From Clostridia bacterium (lineage in GTDB: Bacteria; Bacillota; Clostridia; Oscillospirales; RGIG577): 64,000 nt of DNA. Under the pieces are notes generated by a model. That model had not been told where the DNA came from, made no database searches, and was given only the letters and a program-made list of their open reading frames with translations. The first letter of the stretch is position 1. Each line of letters begins with the position of its first letter. Below, in pieces: positions 1 through 8,890 of the stretch. A program made the translations under genes and the position numbers. The stretch spans positions 1 to 64,000 of the forward strand of contig JAFQZS010000003.1 of NCBI GenBank assembly GCA_017405765.1, in the 5' to 3' direction.

Positions 1-1
1 A

Positions 2-61
2 TACATAAAGGAAGGCCAGTCCGTAAAGGCAGGCGAGCTTCTCATCCAGATGGCAAAATAA
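2..61 (+). CDS. C-terminal tail of a biotin (or lipoyl) carrier domain protein, 5' truncated
   Basis: Only the last 19 residues are in the window, reading YIKEGQSVKAGELLIQMAK before TAA. The KEGQSVKAGELL pattern is the final beta-strand region of biotinyl/lipoyl attachment domains, which end shortly after this motif. The biotinylated lysine would lie upstream of the window. It could be the biotin carrier of a decarboxylase pump such as oxaloacetate or methylmalonyl-CoA decarboxylase, or another biotin enzyme. The window does not decide this. An intrinsic terminator follows 20 bases later. Confidence 0.7.
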   Translation, partial: YIKEGQSVKAGELLIQMAK

Positions 62-81
62 GCAGATACAGATCAATAAAA

Positions 82-114
82 AAACAGCGAGGCAAAACGC
101 CTCGCTGTTTTTTT
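82..114 (+). terminator. Intrinsic terminator after the biotin-carrier gene
   Basis: A perfect 12-bp stem (82-93 with 99-110) has a 5-base loop and runs into a U-tract of seven. The A-run on the left side means it could also stop the leftward transcript of the small ORF at 132-278, so it probably works in both directions between convergent genes. Confidence 0.85.
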
Positions 115-131
115 GTGCCGAACGTGCGGTT

Positions 132-278
132 TTATTTGGGCTTTTCGTTATTCTTAGCATCCCGTGAAGCCTCATATTCTTTAAGCTTATCCGCCATAAG
201 AATACCGTGCTCGTCTAAAAAGTACGAGATATCAAGAGGAGCTTCTTTTTTGGGGGGAGCTTCTTTTTCATCGCTCAT
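132..278 (-). CDS. Small 48-residue hypothetical protein
   Basis: A complete reading frame from ATG at 278 to TAA at 132 sits 13 bases after the ATPase stop codon, on the same strand. A good ribosome site (GGAGGC, 283-288) precedes the start. The product is charged and hydrophilic: a Lys/Glu/Pro-rich head, then LDISYFLDEHGILMADKLKEYE, which looks helical, and a basic tail. There is no signal peptide, membrane segment or cysteine. I do not recognise the family. Its position suggests co-transcription with the Mn-riboswitch ATPase, but any functional link is inference. It ends just before the bidirectional terminator at 82-114. Confidence 0.55.
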   Translation of the reverse strand: MSDEKEAPPKKEAPLDISYFLDEHGILMADKLKEYEASRDAKNNEKPK

Positions 279-291
279 ATCAAAAGCCTCC

Positions 292-2901
292 TTACTTTTT
301 CATTGCAAATTCTTTTATAATGCGTACCAGCTGTATTATAAGCGTGGGGCAGAAAGCGCACAGCACGATATACGCAAGGTCTATGGCGGGCAGCGGCACA
401 ACGTCGAACCACGGCTGAAGCGGCGGCGCGAGCAGCACGAGCGCAAGCAGTCCCAATCCTATAAGAAAAGCGAATATCGAAAACTTATTCGTCGTAAGCC
501 CCAGCTTAACGATGGACTGACTTCCGCGGCAGTTGAAGCCGTGGAAAAGACGTCCGAGGCAGAGCGTTGAGAACGCCATGGTGCTTGCCGCAGCCGAGCT
601 TATGCCTAGACCGATATAATACGATATCATCGTGAACACGCCGATAAGTATGCCCCAGGTTATCACGTCCCTGAAGAAATTTCCCGAAAGTATAGATTCG
701 CTGCGCCCTCTGGGCTTATCCTTCAAAAGCCCCCTGTTCGCAGGCTCCATGCTCATTGCGATAGCGGGAAGGCTGTCGGTGAGCAGATTGATGAACAAAA
801 GATGCACTGCGGTGAAAGGCATGGGCAGCGCCGCAATAACTGCGTATAAAACTGCAAGTATGCCCGACATATTGCCGGAAAGCAGAAACTTTATCGAGTT
901 CTTGATGTTGCTGTAAATGCTTCTGCCGTTCATTACGGCTTTTATTATCGTTGCGAAATTGTCGTCGGTAAGTATCATCGAAGCCGCATCCTTTGATACC
1001 TCGGTACCGGTTATGCCCATCGCAATTCCTATATCGGCTTTTTTCAGTGCGGGAGCGTCGTTCACGCCGTCGCCCGTCATGGCGACGATCTGTCCGGCGC
1101 GCTGCCATAATTCGACGATGCGTATCTTGTTCTCCGGTGAAACGCGCGCATAAACGGATACGTTGGGCAGTATCTCCATAAGCTCGTCGTCGCTCAGTCT
1201 GTCTACCTCGACGCCGTTTAAGCTCAAATCGCCCTCCTCGAAAATTCCTATGCTTTTCGCTATGCTCGTAGCCGTTATTTTATGGTCTCCCGTTATCATT
1301 ATCGGCTTTATACCTGCCATGCGGCAGTCAGCTACGGCTTGGCGCGATTCCTCGCGCGGCGGGTCTATCATTGCGATAAGACCGATAAATATAAGATCCT
1401 TTTCGTCGTCAACTGTAAGCGGGATATCGCGCGCCGCGCTCTTCATGGCGAAGGCGAGAACGCGAAGGCCGTTTGCCGATAGGCTGTTGTTTATCTTTCT
1501 TAGATCTATTATGTCGGCGTCGCTTACGGGCCGCACCATTCCGTCCGAGCCCATTATCCTGTTGATACGGCCAAATACCACATCGGGCGCGCCTTTTGTG
1601 AACATAGTATAGGTGCTGCCAATCATATGGGAAGTACTCATCAGCTTTCTGTCGGAGTCGAACGGTATTTCGTCCATGCGGTCGATTTTTTCACGCATCT
1701 GATACGCGTCGGGGCGCAGCTTTGCATAATAATCCAAAAGTGCGATCTCCGTGGGGTCGCCTATAGGCTTGCCTTCCGAGTAATACGAGTCGTTGCACAA
1801 GAGACTGCAAAGCAGCAAAAGCGCGTGCGTCTTATTTGAGTAATCCGTTTTTGATATTTCAAAGAGCTCGTCGCCCGCATATATGCGCTGCACGGTCATC
1901 TTGTTCTGCGTGAGCGTGCCGGTCTTGTCCGAACAGATTATAGAAACGCAGCCAAGTCCCTCAACAGCCTTGAGCTTCTTGATTATTGCGTTTTCGTTTG
2001 CCATTTTCTGAGTGCCGAGGGCAAGCGCGATGGTAACTATCGACGAAAGCGCTTCGGGTATTGCAGCCACAGCCAGCGCCACTGCGAACATGAGCGAATC
2101 GAGCACCGGCATTTGGCGCACCATGCCCAAAACGAATACTACGGCGCAGATGATCATTATTATTATCGAAAGCTTTTTCGAAAAGTCGTCGAGATTCTCC
2201 TGAAGAGGAGTGCGCTTTTCCTTCGTCTGATTGAGCAGATCGGCAATTTTGCCTATCTCGGTAGTCATGGCGGTGCCAGTTACAAGCACTTGGGCGCGCC
2301 CGTAAGTAACAAGCGAGCCGGAGTACACCATATTGATGCGGTCGCCGAGGGCAATATTATCGCCGTTTATCGTCAGGTCGCTTTTATCAACGCTTTGCGA
2401 CTCGCCGGTAAGCGCGCTTTCCTGCACCTGAAGCGAAAAATTATCGATTATCCTGCCGTCTGCAACAACGAGGTCTCCGGCTTCAAGCATCAGGATATCG
2501 CCTATTACGACGTCTTCGGAAGGTATCTGAACGTTCTGGCCGTCGCGTATGACCTTTGCGGTAGGCGAGCTTAACGCACGAAGGCTGCTTAGCGACTGCT
2601 CCGCCTTAAAATGCTGCACTGTGCCCAAGATGGCATTTATGATAAGCACAACTATTATTACTATAGTGCTTTCGGAATTGCCCGTTATCATGGAGATCAT
2701 GGCGGCTATGATAAGTATTATAACCAGAAGATCCTTAAACTGTTCAAAAAACACCTGAAGTCCGCTCTTTTGGCGCGCTTCGGACAACCTGTTCTTGCCG
2801 AACTGCTCTATTCTGCGTTTAGCCTCCTCGCTTGTCAGACCTTCTTTTTGCGAAGATACGGCGTCAAAAGATTCTTGTATGGTCCTTTTATAAAAATCCA
2901 T
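292..2901 (-). CDS. P2-type cation-transporting ATPase (annotated Ca2+ type; probably Mn2+/Ca2+ exporter)
   Basis: 869 residues from ATG at 2901. An in-frame TTG two codons upstream is less well placed relative to AGGAGG. The order is that of P2 ATPases: N-terminal cation ATPase domain, TM pair, actuator with TGES, DKTGT phosphorylation site near residue 325, MTGDGVNDAP hinge, then C-terminal membrane helices. The length fits bacterial SERCA/PMCA-like pumps. These export Ca2+ or Mn2+ across the cell membrane using ATP. The leader carries a yybP-ykoY riboswitch. Known ATPases under this riboswitch (Lactococcus yoaB, pneumococcal mgtA) are linked to Mn2+ efflux, so Mn2+ export is the favoured role. 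A 48-residue ORF follows 13 bases downstream. Confidence 0.93.
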   Translation of the reverse strand: MDFYKRTIQESFDAVSSQKEGLTSEEAKRRIEQFGKNRLSEARQKSGLQVFFEQFKDLLVIILIIAAMISMITGNSESTIVIIVVLIINAILGTVQHFKAEQSLSSLRALSSPTAKVIRDGQNVQIPSEDVVIGDILMLEAGDLVVADGRIIDNFSLQVQESALTGESQSVDKSDLTINGDNIALGDRINMVYSGSLVTYGRAQVLVTGTAMTTEIGKIADLLNQTKEKRTPLQENLDDFSKKLSIIIMIICAVVFVLGMVRQMPVLDSLMFAVALAVAAIPEALSSIVTIALALGTQKMANENAIIKKLKAVEGLGCVSIICSDKTGTLTQNKMTVQRIYAGDELFEISKTDYSNKTHALLLLCSLLCNDSYYSEGKPIGDPTEIALLDYYAKLRPDAYQMREKIDRMDEIPFDSDRKLMSTSHMIGSTYTMFTKGAPDVVFGRINRIMGSDGMVRPVSDADIIDLRKINNSLSANGLRVLAFAMKSAARDIPLTVDDEKDLIFIGLIAMIDPPREESRQAVADCRMAGIKPIMITGDHKITATSIAKSIGIFEEGDLSLNGVEVDRLSDDELMEILPNVSVYARVSPENKIRIVELWQRAGQIVAMTGDGVNDAPALKKADIGIAMGITGTEVSKDAASMILTDDNFATIIKAVMNGRSIYSNIKNSIKFLLSGNMSGILAVLYAVIAALPMPFTAVHLLFINLLTDSLPAIAMSMEPANRGLLKDKPRGRSESILSGNFFRDVITWGILIGVFTMISYYIGLGISSAAASTMAFSTLCLGRLFHGFNCRGSQSIVKLGLTTNKFSIFAFLIGLGLLALVLLAPPLQPWFDVVPLPAIDLAYIVLCAFCPTLIIQLVRIIKEFAMKK

Positions 2902-2935
2902 ATACAACCTCCTTAAACCCTTAAATCGGTCTTAT

Positions 2936-2980
2936 AATCAAAAAGACTTTTATCGGAAAACTGTCCGATAAAAGTCTTGT
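2936..2980 (-). terminator. Terminator hairpin of the Mn riboswitch expression platform
   Basis: On the minus strand a 15-bp stem (2943-2957 with 2964-2978) is followed by a short U-run, and lies between the aptamer and the ATPase start. Its upstream arm can plausibly be sequestered by the aptamer 3' strand. Ligand binding would then favour read-through, as in known transcription-regulating yybP-ykoY switches. Confidence 0.75.
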
Positions 2981-2984
2981 CACT

Positions 2985-3073
2985 TTCAGTCAAAGAAAGC
3001 ACGCAGTACCGGGTCAGGCTTTCCCGACCGAGATTGTCGGCCTGCGTTTACGACTACTCCCTTTTAATCTTTA
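2985..3073 (-). promoter_or_regulatory. yybP-ykoY (Mn2+-sensing) riboswitch aptamer
   Basis: Read on the minus strand, the leader has the hallmark AAAGGGAGTAG loop at about 3051-3065, then a long stem ACGCAG/CTGCGT. Inside it are CAATCTCG, a GTCGGG-AAAG-CCTGAC hairpin and the CCGG loop motif. This order matches the three-way-junction Mn2+ aptamer characterised in Lactococcus yoaB. A terminator follows, then the ATPase gene. The family call rests on motif order, not on a covariance-model search. Confidence 0.82.
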
Positions 3074-3077
3074 AGTT

Positions 3078-3106
3078 ATGCTAACACAATTTATCATTTA
3101 TGTCAA
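3078..3106 (-). promoter_or_regulatory. Sigma-A promoter for the Mn-riboswitch/ATPase transcript
   Basis: On the minus strand there is TTGACA (3101-3106), a 17-base spacer and TAGCAT (3078-3083). Transcription would start at about 3071, just before the aptamer. Confidence 0.7.
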
Positions 3107-3178
3107 TCACAATTTCATTTAATTAACAATATTATATTACGGAACGATCCGAAAATACACGCGAGAGGATGATTTTTT

Positions 3179-4246
3179 TTGCAGGGAATTTTTTATCTCG
3201 GCGCCAACACCCCGGGAGGCTTCTTTTCATATTACGATGAGCTTGATCGCGCCGCGCCTGCGCGCAAGATCATAATAAAGGGAGGCCCCGGCACAGGGAA
3301 ATCAAGCTTTATGAAAAAAGCGGTAAAGGCCGCGCAGAAAGAAGGCGGGAGCGTGGAACAGATCGTATGCTCATCTGATCCCGACTCGCTCGACGCAATA
3401 GTAATAGAAGAACGCGGAGTCGCTTTTGTTGACGGCACCGCGCCGCACACGGTCGATCCCGTATATCCGGGCGCGTATGACGAGATCATAAACTTAGGCG
3501 GATTTTGGAACAGACAAAAGCTTACGGCGGCGCGCAGTGAAATAGAAGCTTTAAGCGGACGTATAAGCAAATGCTTTAACAGCGCATATTGTTTTTTGGC
3601 GGCAGCCAAGGGCGCGCACGACGATATGGGGTCTCTTATCTCGGAAGAGGTGGACGTTTTGCGAATGGAGCGTACGGCGGCTCGTATCGCAAAGAAAGAA
3701 TTTAAGAAAAAAGACGATCCCGCCTGCGGTGCGCAGTCGTCGCGTTTTATAAGCGGCATAACGCCGCTCGGAGTAAAGCATTATCTTAATGAAAACCTTA
3801 AAGCCTTCGAGAGGGTATACGCTGTTTTAGATACGTTCAAAACAGGAGGTCCATTCTTTTCGGCGCTGAGCCGTGCGGCCACGAAAGCGGGATATAACGT
3901 GATCAACTGCTATTGTCCGATGTCGCCCGCAGGTTTCCCGGAGCACGTTATCGTAGAGGAGCTGTCGCTCGCCTTCGTGAGCGTGAACTCTTTTCATGAT
4001 TATTCGGGGGACGTTTTCAGACGCATAAACTTAGACAGATACGTATCCGAGGAGGCGCGCCGCAAGAATCGTCAGAAGATCAAATTCGACATGTCGCTTT
4101 ATCGCGCTCTTACAGCGCGCGCAGTTGAATATGTAAAAGAAGCAAAGTCGCTGCACGATGAACTTGAAAAGATATATACGGGCGCAATGGATTTTAAAAA
4201 GATAAATGCGATGAGCACAAAAATCATAGCTGAGATAACTGTATAA
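3179..4246 (+). CDS. PRK06851-type P-loop ATPase of unknown function
   Basis: 355 residues starting at TTG (3179), ten bases after GAGAGG. No ATG start fits better without losing the conserved N-terminus. The segment IIIKGGPGTGKSSFMKK holds a Walker A motif at residues 35-42. The rest resembles a family of soluble Firmicute NTPases annotated only as ATP-binding protein (PRK06851). There is no signal peptide or membrane segment. It is divergent from the Mn-riboswitch gene and separated from it by about 70 bases of AT-rich promoter DNA. The substrate is unknown, and I cannot infer a pathway from its neighbours. Confidence 0.8.
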   Translation: MQGIFYLGANTPGGFFSYYDELDRAAPARKIIIKGGPGTGKSSFMKKAVKAAQKEGGSVEQIVCSSDPDSLDAIVIEERGVAFVDGTAPHTVDPVYPGAYDEIINLGGFWNRQKLTAARSEIEALSGRISKCFNSAYCFLAAAKGAHDDMGSLISEEVDVLRMERTAARIAKKEFKKKDDPACGAQSSRFISGITPLGVKHYLNENLKAFERVYAVLDTFKTGGPFFSALSRAATKAGYNVINCYCPMSPAGFPEHVIVEELSLAFVSVNSFHDYSGDVFRRINLDRYVSEEARRKNRQKIKFDMSLYRALTARAVEYVKEAKSLHDELEKIYTGAMDFKKINAMSTKIIAEITV

Positions 4247-4335
4247 ATATACGGGATGTGCTTTTTACCGTTTATATACTGAATAATAAACAATACATGC
4301 GTAATTTGACCTGAGATATTGTGTATACTTGTCCG

Positions 4336-4365
4336 TTGACATAAATAAAACGCCTCCTTTATAAT
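4336..4365 (+). promoter_or_regulatory. Sigma-A promoter for the OYE-family reductase
   Basis: TTGACA (4336-4341), an 18-base spacer and a perfect TATAAT (4360-4365) lie 47 bases before the reductase ATG. Confidence 0.7.
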
Positions 4366-4411
4366 ATTTTATTGTGTGGTAAAATAATCGGAAAGTATAG
4401 GAGGTATAATC

Positions 4412-6376
4412 ATGGCATATGAAAATTTATTCAAGCCCATCCAGATAGGCAAACTTACTATCAAAAATCGTATCGTAATGACGGGTATGGCTACGGGATT
4501 TGCAAATTTTGACGGTTCGGTAACGCCTGACCTCGTTGAATACTTCAAGGCGCGCGCACGCGGCGGCACGGGTCTTATATATACGGAGTTCTGCCGCGTA
4601 GACAAAGACGCTCCCGGCGGTATGAACCAGCTCGGCGCGTACAATATCCAGCTTGCGGGAGGTCTTAGAAAGGTAGCGGAAGCCGTACATCGCTTTGATT
4701 CGAGAATATTCTTACAGCTTCACCATGGCGGCAGTATGGCAAAGTATGAGTTTACGGGTATGCAGCCTATAGCGCCGAGCCCCATTGCAATGCCCGGCAA
4801 TCTGCCTCCGAGAGAGATGACGATAGCCGAGATAAAGGACGTTATCGCAAAATTCATAGAGGGCGCCAGAGTCGCTCAGTATGCGAACTTTGACGGCGTT
4901 GAGGTACACTGCGCGCACGGTTATCTTTTGAACCAGTTCGTAAGCCCCTATCTTAACAGAAGAACAGACGAATACGGCGGAAGCCTTGAGAACCGTTTAA
5001 GAATAGTTAAAGAGATAATGGCCGGCATAAGAAAGCTTGCAGGTCCGAACTTCCCCATCTCCGTAAGGATCTCTGCCGACGACCTTCTCGGAGACGAGGG
5101 CGGCATGAAGCTTTTCGAGGCTCAGGAGATGGCAAAGCTGCTTGAGAGCTATGGCGCCGACATCATAAGCGTATCGGCAGGCGGCGGCCTTGCACCGCAG
5201 GGCATCATCGCTCCCGCGCTTTACGACCAGGGCTGGCTCATTCCGCTTGCAGAGGGCATAAAGAAGGTAGTTAAGGTGCCCGTTATCGGCGTAAGCCTTA
5301 TCCGCGACTTCGACTATGCAGACAGCCTTATTGCAGACGGCAAGTGCGATATGGTATCTATGGCTCGTCCGCATCTTGCAGACGCAAGCTTCGTAAATAA
5401 GTTAAAGGCAGGTCATCCCGAGCAGGTAAGACCCTGCATCGTATGCATGCACTGCGCTACGAGCGACGGACGCGGCAGACTTGAGTGCGCCGTAAATCCC
5501 ACGATGGGCTATGAGACCGAGCTTAAAATGTTCAATAAGAACGGCGCGAGAAGAAAGATAGCCGTAGTAGGCGGCGGCAGCGCGGGCTGCGAGGCGGCAA
5601 GAGTGCTTGCTATACGCGGATTCGACGTTACGCTGTTCGAAAGAAGAAACAAGCTCGGCGGTCAGCTTAATATCGCAAAGCTTCCCCCGCACAAGTTCAG
5701 ACTCGGCTGGCTCGTTAAGTATTACGAGAACAACCTTGAAAGATGGGGAGTAAAGGTAAGACTGAATACGGACGTTACCGTTGATATGCTGAAGGAATTC
5801 AGCCCTTATGCAGTAGTCCTCGCAACCGGCGGCACCGACTTTATCCCCTCGTTCGTGAAAATAAACGATTCCCTTTGCTGCACCGCAAACCAGATGCTTC
5901 TTGAGAAAGTAAAGCTTGAGAAGGGCCAGAAGGCGGTAGTTGTAGGAAGCGGCATGACGGGTATGGAAACGGCTCACTTCCTCTTGGAGCAGGGAGTTGA
6001 CACCACCGTAGTAGATATGCTCCCCGAGATAGGAATGCAGAGCATCGGCCCGAACATCAGATACTTAAAGCAGTTCCTTGCAAAATACGACAATTACGAC
6101 GCAGTTCCCGGCGTTAAGGTGCTCTCCGTTGACAACAACGTGATAACGCTTGAAAAGGTATCGACCGGCGAACGCTACACCATGCAGGCAGACTGCACCG
6201 TATTTGCATCCGGCGTTAAGTCCGTAAACGACCTTGCACAGGATGTAAAGGCAAACTTCGAGAATACGTATATCGTAGGCGACTCGAGTAAGATCGGTCA
6301 GATATCTAACGCAGTACGCGCAGGGTTTGCCGCTGCATGGCATATCGACGACGGCTGTGACGTTTTCGACGCATAA
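4412..6376 (+). CDS. NADH:flavin oxidoreductase, Old Yellow Enzyme family with 4Fe-4S and FAD domains
   Basis: 654 residues behind a TAGGAGG site. Residues 1-340 form an FMN-binding TIM barrel (FKPIQIGKLTIKNRIVMTGMA start; HGYLLNQFVSPYLNRR signature). A CIVCMHC...C cluster near 345-365 binds 4Fe-4S. The C-terminal half has two dinucleotide folds, GGGSAGCEAAR and VVGSGMTGMETA. This is the layout of 2,4-dienoyl-CoA reductase, BaiCD/BaiH bile-acid enzymes and enoate (cinnamate) reductases, which use NAD(P)H to reduce activated C=C bonds in the cytoplasm. The substrate cannot be told from the sequence. It has its own promoter and no operon partner. Confidence 0.93.
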   Translation: MAYENLFKPIQIGKLTIKNRIVMTGMATGFANFDGSVTPDLVEYFKARARGGTGLIYTEFCRVDKDAPGGMNQLGAYNIQLAGGLRKVAEAVHRFDSRIFLQLHHGGSMAKYEFTGMQPIAPSPIAMPGNLPPREMTIAEIKDVIAKFIEGARVAQYANFDGVEVHCAHGYLLNQFVSPYLNRRTDEYGGSLENRLRIVKEIMAGIRKLAGPNFPISVRISADDLLGDEGGMKLFEAQEMAKLLESYGADIISVSAGGGLAPQGIIAPALYDQGWLIPLAEGIKKVVKVPVIGVSLIRDFDYADSLIADGKCDMVSMARPHLADASFVNKLKAGHPEQVRPCIVCMHCATSDGRGRLECAVNPTMGYETELKMFNKNGARRKIAVVGGGSAGCEAARVLAIRGFDVTLFERRNKLGGQLNIAKLPPHKFRLGWLVKYYENNLERWGVKVRLNTDVTVDMLKEFSPYAVVLATGGTDFIPSFVKINDSLCCTANQMLLEKVKLEKGQKAVVVGSGMTGMETAHFLLEQGVDTTVVDMLPEIGMQSIGPNIRYLKQFLAKYDNYDAVPGVKVLSVDNNVITLEKVSTGERYTMQADCTVFASGVKSVNDLAQDVKANFENTYIVGDSSKIGQISNAVRAGFAAAWHIDDGCDVFDA

Positions 6377-6413
6377 GCGGAAGACGAAAATATAATAAAA
6401 AAGCGAAACGAAT

Positions 6414-6446
6414 AAAGGAGGCGCCCGGTAAGGAAGCGTCTCCTTT
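6414..6446 (+). terminator. Probable terminator hairpin after the OYE-family gene
   Basis: An 11-bp stem (6414-6424 with 6436-6446) lies 38 bases after the stop. The downstream run is only weakly U-rich, so efficiency is uncertain. Confidence 0.45.
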
Positions 6447-6588
6447 CTGCTTTAGTAAAAGCAGGATCATGACTGCACTGATAGAGAGGTAACAATAATT
6501 TCGCCAAATCGGAATTTGTCTTAGCATATCCTCAAAAATCCTTGAAATATAAGGGCCCATCGTTTGTTCTCAAAGCCTTCGGCCCTCC
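6447..6588. other. Gene-free left flank of island 1
   Basis: No credible reading frame, tRNA gene or promoter is seen. The stretch lies between the host reductase terminator and the first island-1 sequence. The left island boundary should fall here or in the adjacent hairpin at 6589-6635. Confidence 0.4.
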
Positions 6589-6635
6589 GTTTCCCTTGTT
6601 TCTGCCCTTAAGAGCAAAAACAAGGGAAACTTTTT
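6589..6635 (+). terminator. Hairpin terminator at the left end of island 1, overlapping a candidate att site
   Basis: A 13-bp perfect stem (6589-6601 with 6618-6630) is followed by TTTTT on the plus strand, reaching the integrase stop codon. It would block host read-through entering the integrase gene antisense. The left arm plus loop (6591-6610) matches 18 of 20 bases at 19787-19806, so it may also be the attL core. Confidence 0.55.
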
Positions 6636-7932
6636 ACTTTCCGCCCACTACCTGATCCATCAGGCGGGCCGAGGAGCGTTTCGCTTCCCTCGTGGCGTGG
6701 GCGTAGATGTTCATCGTGGTACTGACGTCGGCGTGGCCAAGCAGTTCCTGGACATCCTTGGGGGCTGCGCCGTTGGAGAGCAGGTTACTCGTGAACGTGT
6801 GCCGAAGCTGATGGAAATGGAAGCCCTCAAGCCCCGGCACCTTTCTGGCCGCTGTGCGGCAGGCAAGACTGACCGTTCTGGGTGCCTCGTAACACCCATC
6901 AGACCGGAGGCAGACAAAGAAGATTTCCCTGTAGCCCTCCGGGGCTCCCTCGGACTGCGGGAGACTGTAAAGCTCGTAGTAGCTGCGGCCCTTTTCCTGA
7001 ACCTGCTTGTAGTAGTTCAGACTGTAGAGTGGTCCGTACCTGAGCCGGCTTTTGTTCTGTTCCAGCTTGGCTGCTTTGAAGATCGCCGCCAGGGTGTCGC
7101 AGAAGTCAACCGTTCGGACCTTGCTCCGCTTGGTCGTCCCGATCTCCGTCTTGTGCCTCGTCCCGTTGTATCGCATACTGCGCCGCACCGTGATGGTCTG
7201 CTCCTTGAGGTCGATGTCCTGCCAGGTGAGGGCGCAGACTTCTCCGATACGGAGTCCCGTGAAGTAGGCGATCTGGATGGGCAGGAGCGCCGGATTGTCC
7301 TTCTTTTTCAGCCAGTCCGTCAACGATGTGTACTGTTCAAAGCTGATGGTGGGAACAGCGATACCGCCTTCGTCCCCATCTGTGAACAGCTCCTGCGTCT
7401 CCTGCTTCTTCCTGACCTTCACATACTGCATCGGGTTGAAGGTCAGCAGCCGCTTGGGGAACACCGCGAAGCGAAACGCTCCCTGCATGATTGCCGAATA
7501 CGGACGAATGGAACCGCTTGCCAGAGGCTTGGCCTCTGAACCGTCCTCCTTCGTGCCGCCGAACGCCAGCCGGTCGAAGAAGCTCTGCAAATGCTCCGGG
7601 GTGACGCTCTTGAGCTTGCGGTCCGCAATGGGATACTGCTTGATCCGGCTGATAGTGCTCTGATACAGCATCACCGTACCGTTGCTCAGATTACCGGGCT
7701 TCAATTCTTCCTCCACCCACAAATCCAGCAGCTCGCCCACGGTGACATTTTCGGACCTGGCAACGAACTTCTTCGCCTCATAGTCCTCCATCGCCTTGCG
7801 AAGCAGGGCTTCGGTCTCGCTTTTGCTCTCCGTGCCCACATATTCCTTTTGAACCTGTTTCCCGCTCTCGTTTTCCACGTAGAAGCGGTAGTACCACTTG
7901 TTGCCTTTCTTTCTCACAGAACCTTTTGCCAT
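6634..7932 (-). CDS. Tyrosine site-specific integrase
   Basis: 432 residues from ATG at 7932, preceded by AAAGGAG. The frame extends further upstream, but that part lacks family similarity. The N-terminal AP2-like arm-binding segment ([20 protein letters not shown]) and SAM-like core-binding domain are followed by the catalytic domain. Its active-site set is visible: R in FTGLRIGE, HxxR in [10 protein letters not shown] in LGHADVS, and tyrosine in TTMNIYAHA. It would integrate and excise island 1. The gene sits at the extreme left end with its stop beside the candidate attL, which is usual for such elements. An XRE-family gene lies upstream on the same strand, separated by about 110 bases. 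Confidence 0.93.
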   Translation of the reverse strand: MAKGSVRKKGNKWYYRFYVENESGKQVQKEYVGTESKSETEALLRKAMEDYEAKKFVARSENVTVGELLDLWVEEELKPGNLSNGTVMLYQSTISRIKQYPIADRKLKSVTPEHLQSFFDRLAFGGTKEDGSEAKPLASGSIRPYSAIMQGAFRFAVFPKRLLTFNPMQYVKVRKKQETQELFTDGDEGGIAVPTISFEQYTSLTDWLKKKDNPALLPIQIAYFTGLRIGEVCALTWQDIDLKEQTITVRRSMRYNGTRHKTEIGTTKRSKVRTVDFCDTLAAIFKAAKLEQNKSRLRYGPLYSLNYYKQVQEKGRSYYELYSLPQSEGAPEGYREIFFVCLRSDGCYEAPRTVSLACRTAARKVPGLEGFHFHQLRHTFTSNLLSNGAAPKDVQELLGHADVSTTMNIYAHATREAKRSSARLMDQVVGGK

Positions 7933-8041
7933 AGATATTTGATTCTCCTTTCCGTATCCGTGGCAATCGGGCCTGTGACCTATGTTGTGCGTAACTGGAT
8001 TATAGCACATCCGCCGTTCCATGGGAACGGCTTTTTTCATA

Positions 8042-8707
8042 TCATTGTTCCACGGAATTATTTCGTTCAGTCAGCCTTTTTCTGGCTTCGGTTTTGATCT
8101 CGAAAAGGTCGCCCATGGACACCCTGGTGCGGCCCTCGTCGTAGAGATGCAGCAGCCCGTCCAGGAACCGCTTCATATCTTCAATGGGCGCTTCCATCTC
8201 CTTGACATATACCCGCTGGGTGATGTCCCCGATCTCGATGGCATAGCGTCGGATGGATTCTTTCAAGCCCTCATCCCCAGCGGCGTGTTCCACCTCCTCC
8301 ATGGCCCTTGCGAAATGGCCGCAGAAGATGGCGTACAGGTCCACCAGGTTTCCGAGGAATGTAGTCAGCATTTGCTGGTGAGGTTCCCCCCTCACCGAGG
8401 CAATCATCTCCTCCAGACAGGCGACAATGTGCCCGTCGATGTCTTTCTTGCATTTGGTATAGGAATCGTATTCCTTCGTTTCGGACTGGCCGGTCAGCCA
8501 CTCCGGTGTCGTTTCCAGAGCTTCGGACAGGGAAACGATCATGTACGTTTTCTTGGGGTCGATGCCGTTGGCCTCATACCGCTGGATGGTGGATTTGTTC
8601 ACACCCAGCCGGTCCCCAAGCTGGCCCATGGAGAGCCGCAGCTCTGTTCGCCGCTCCCGGATACGATCTCCGACTTGTTTTGCGGTGAACTCATTCTTCG
8701 ATTTCAC
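8042..8707 (-). CDS. XRE-family transcriptional regulator of island 1
   Basis: 221 residues if started at GTG 8707, eight bases after AAAGGTGG. A TTG seven codons upstream is the alternative. Residues 10-70 are a Cro/CI helix-turn-helix ([34 protein letters not shown], then [14 protein letters not shown]). The long remaining C-terminus is predicted helical with no known enzyme motif and may mediate dimerisation or signal sensing. It is divergent from the excisionase-like gene at 8891, a layout typical of a lysogeny-type switch controlling excision. Repeated TTGCAA-containing motifs in the intervening region are likely operators. Confidence 0.85.
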   Translation of the reverse strand: MKSKNEFTAKQVGDRIRERRTELRLSMGQLGDRLGVNKSTIQRYEANGIDPKKTYMIVSLSEALETTPEWLTGQSETKEYDSYTKCKKDIDGHIVACLEEMIASVRGEPHQQMLTTFLGNLVDLYAIFCGHFARAMEEVEHAAGDEGLKESIRRYAIEIGDITQRVYVKEMEAPIEDMKRFLDGLLHLYDEGRTRVSMGDLFEIKTEARKRLTERNNSVEQ

Positions 8708-8741
8708 GGTGCATCCCACCTTTCGCAACCTATACTAACAC

Positions 8742-8867
8742 ATCTCGTTGCGGTTTGCAATAGAAATTTTCAAATAACACCCTAAAATATTGAAATAGAG
8801 TTGCAAAAAGAATTGACATTTGATAGCAGAATAGGTATAATCGTAAGACCGACGTTGCAAAACGAGT
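8742..8867. promoter_or_regulatory. Divergent control region with promoter and repeated operator-like motifs
   Basis: The rightward promoter is near-consensus: TTGACA (8813-8818), 17 bases, TATAAT (8836-8841). CTCGTT and TTGCAA elements recur: CTCGTTGCGGTTTGCAA near 8743-8759, GAGTTGCAAAA near 8798-8808, and GTTGCAAAACGAG near 8855-8867, the last in inverted orientation relative to the first. They bracket the promoter, as expected for binding by the XRE protein. Confidence 0.65.
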
Positions 8868-8890
8868 TTATCAGAAGGGAGGTATAGACG

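Noticed and set aside
2902-2907. TTG at 2905-2907 as start of the cation ATPase
   Set aside because: It is only a few bases from AGGAGG. The ATG at 2901 has correct spacing.
6447-6640. tRNA gene as integration target of island 1
   Set aside because: No cloverleaf or T-loop GTTCRA motif was found on either strand near the integrase end.
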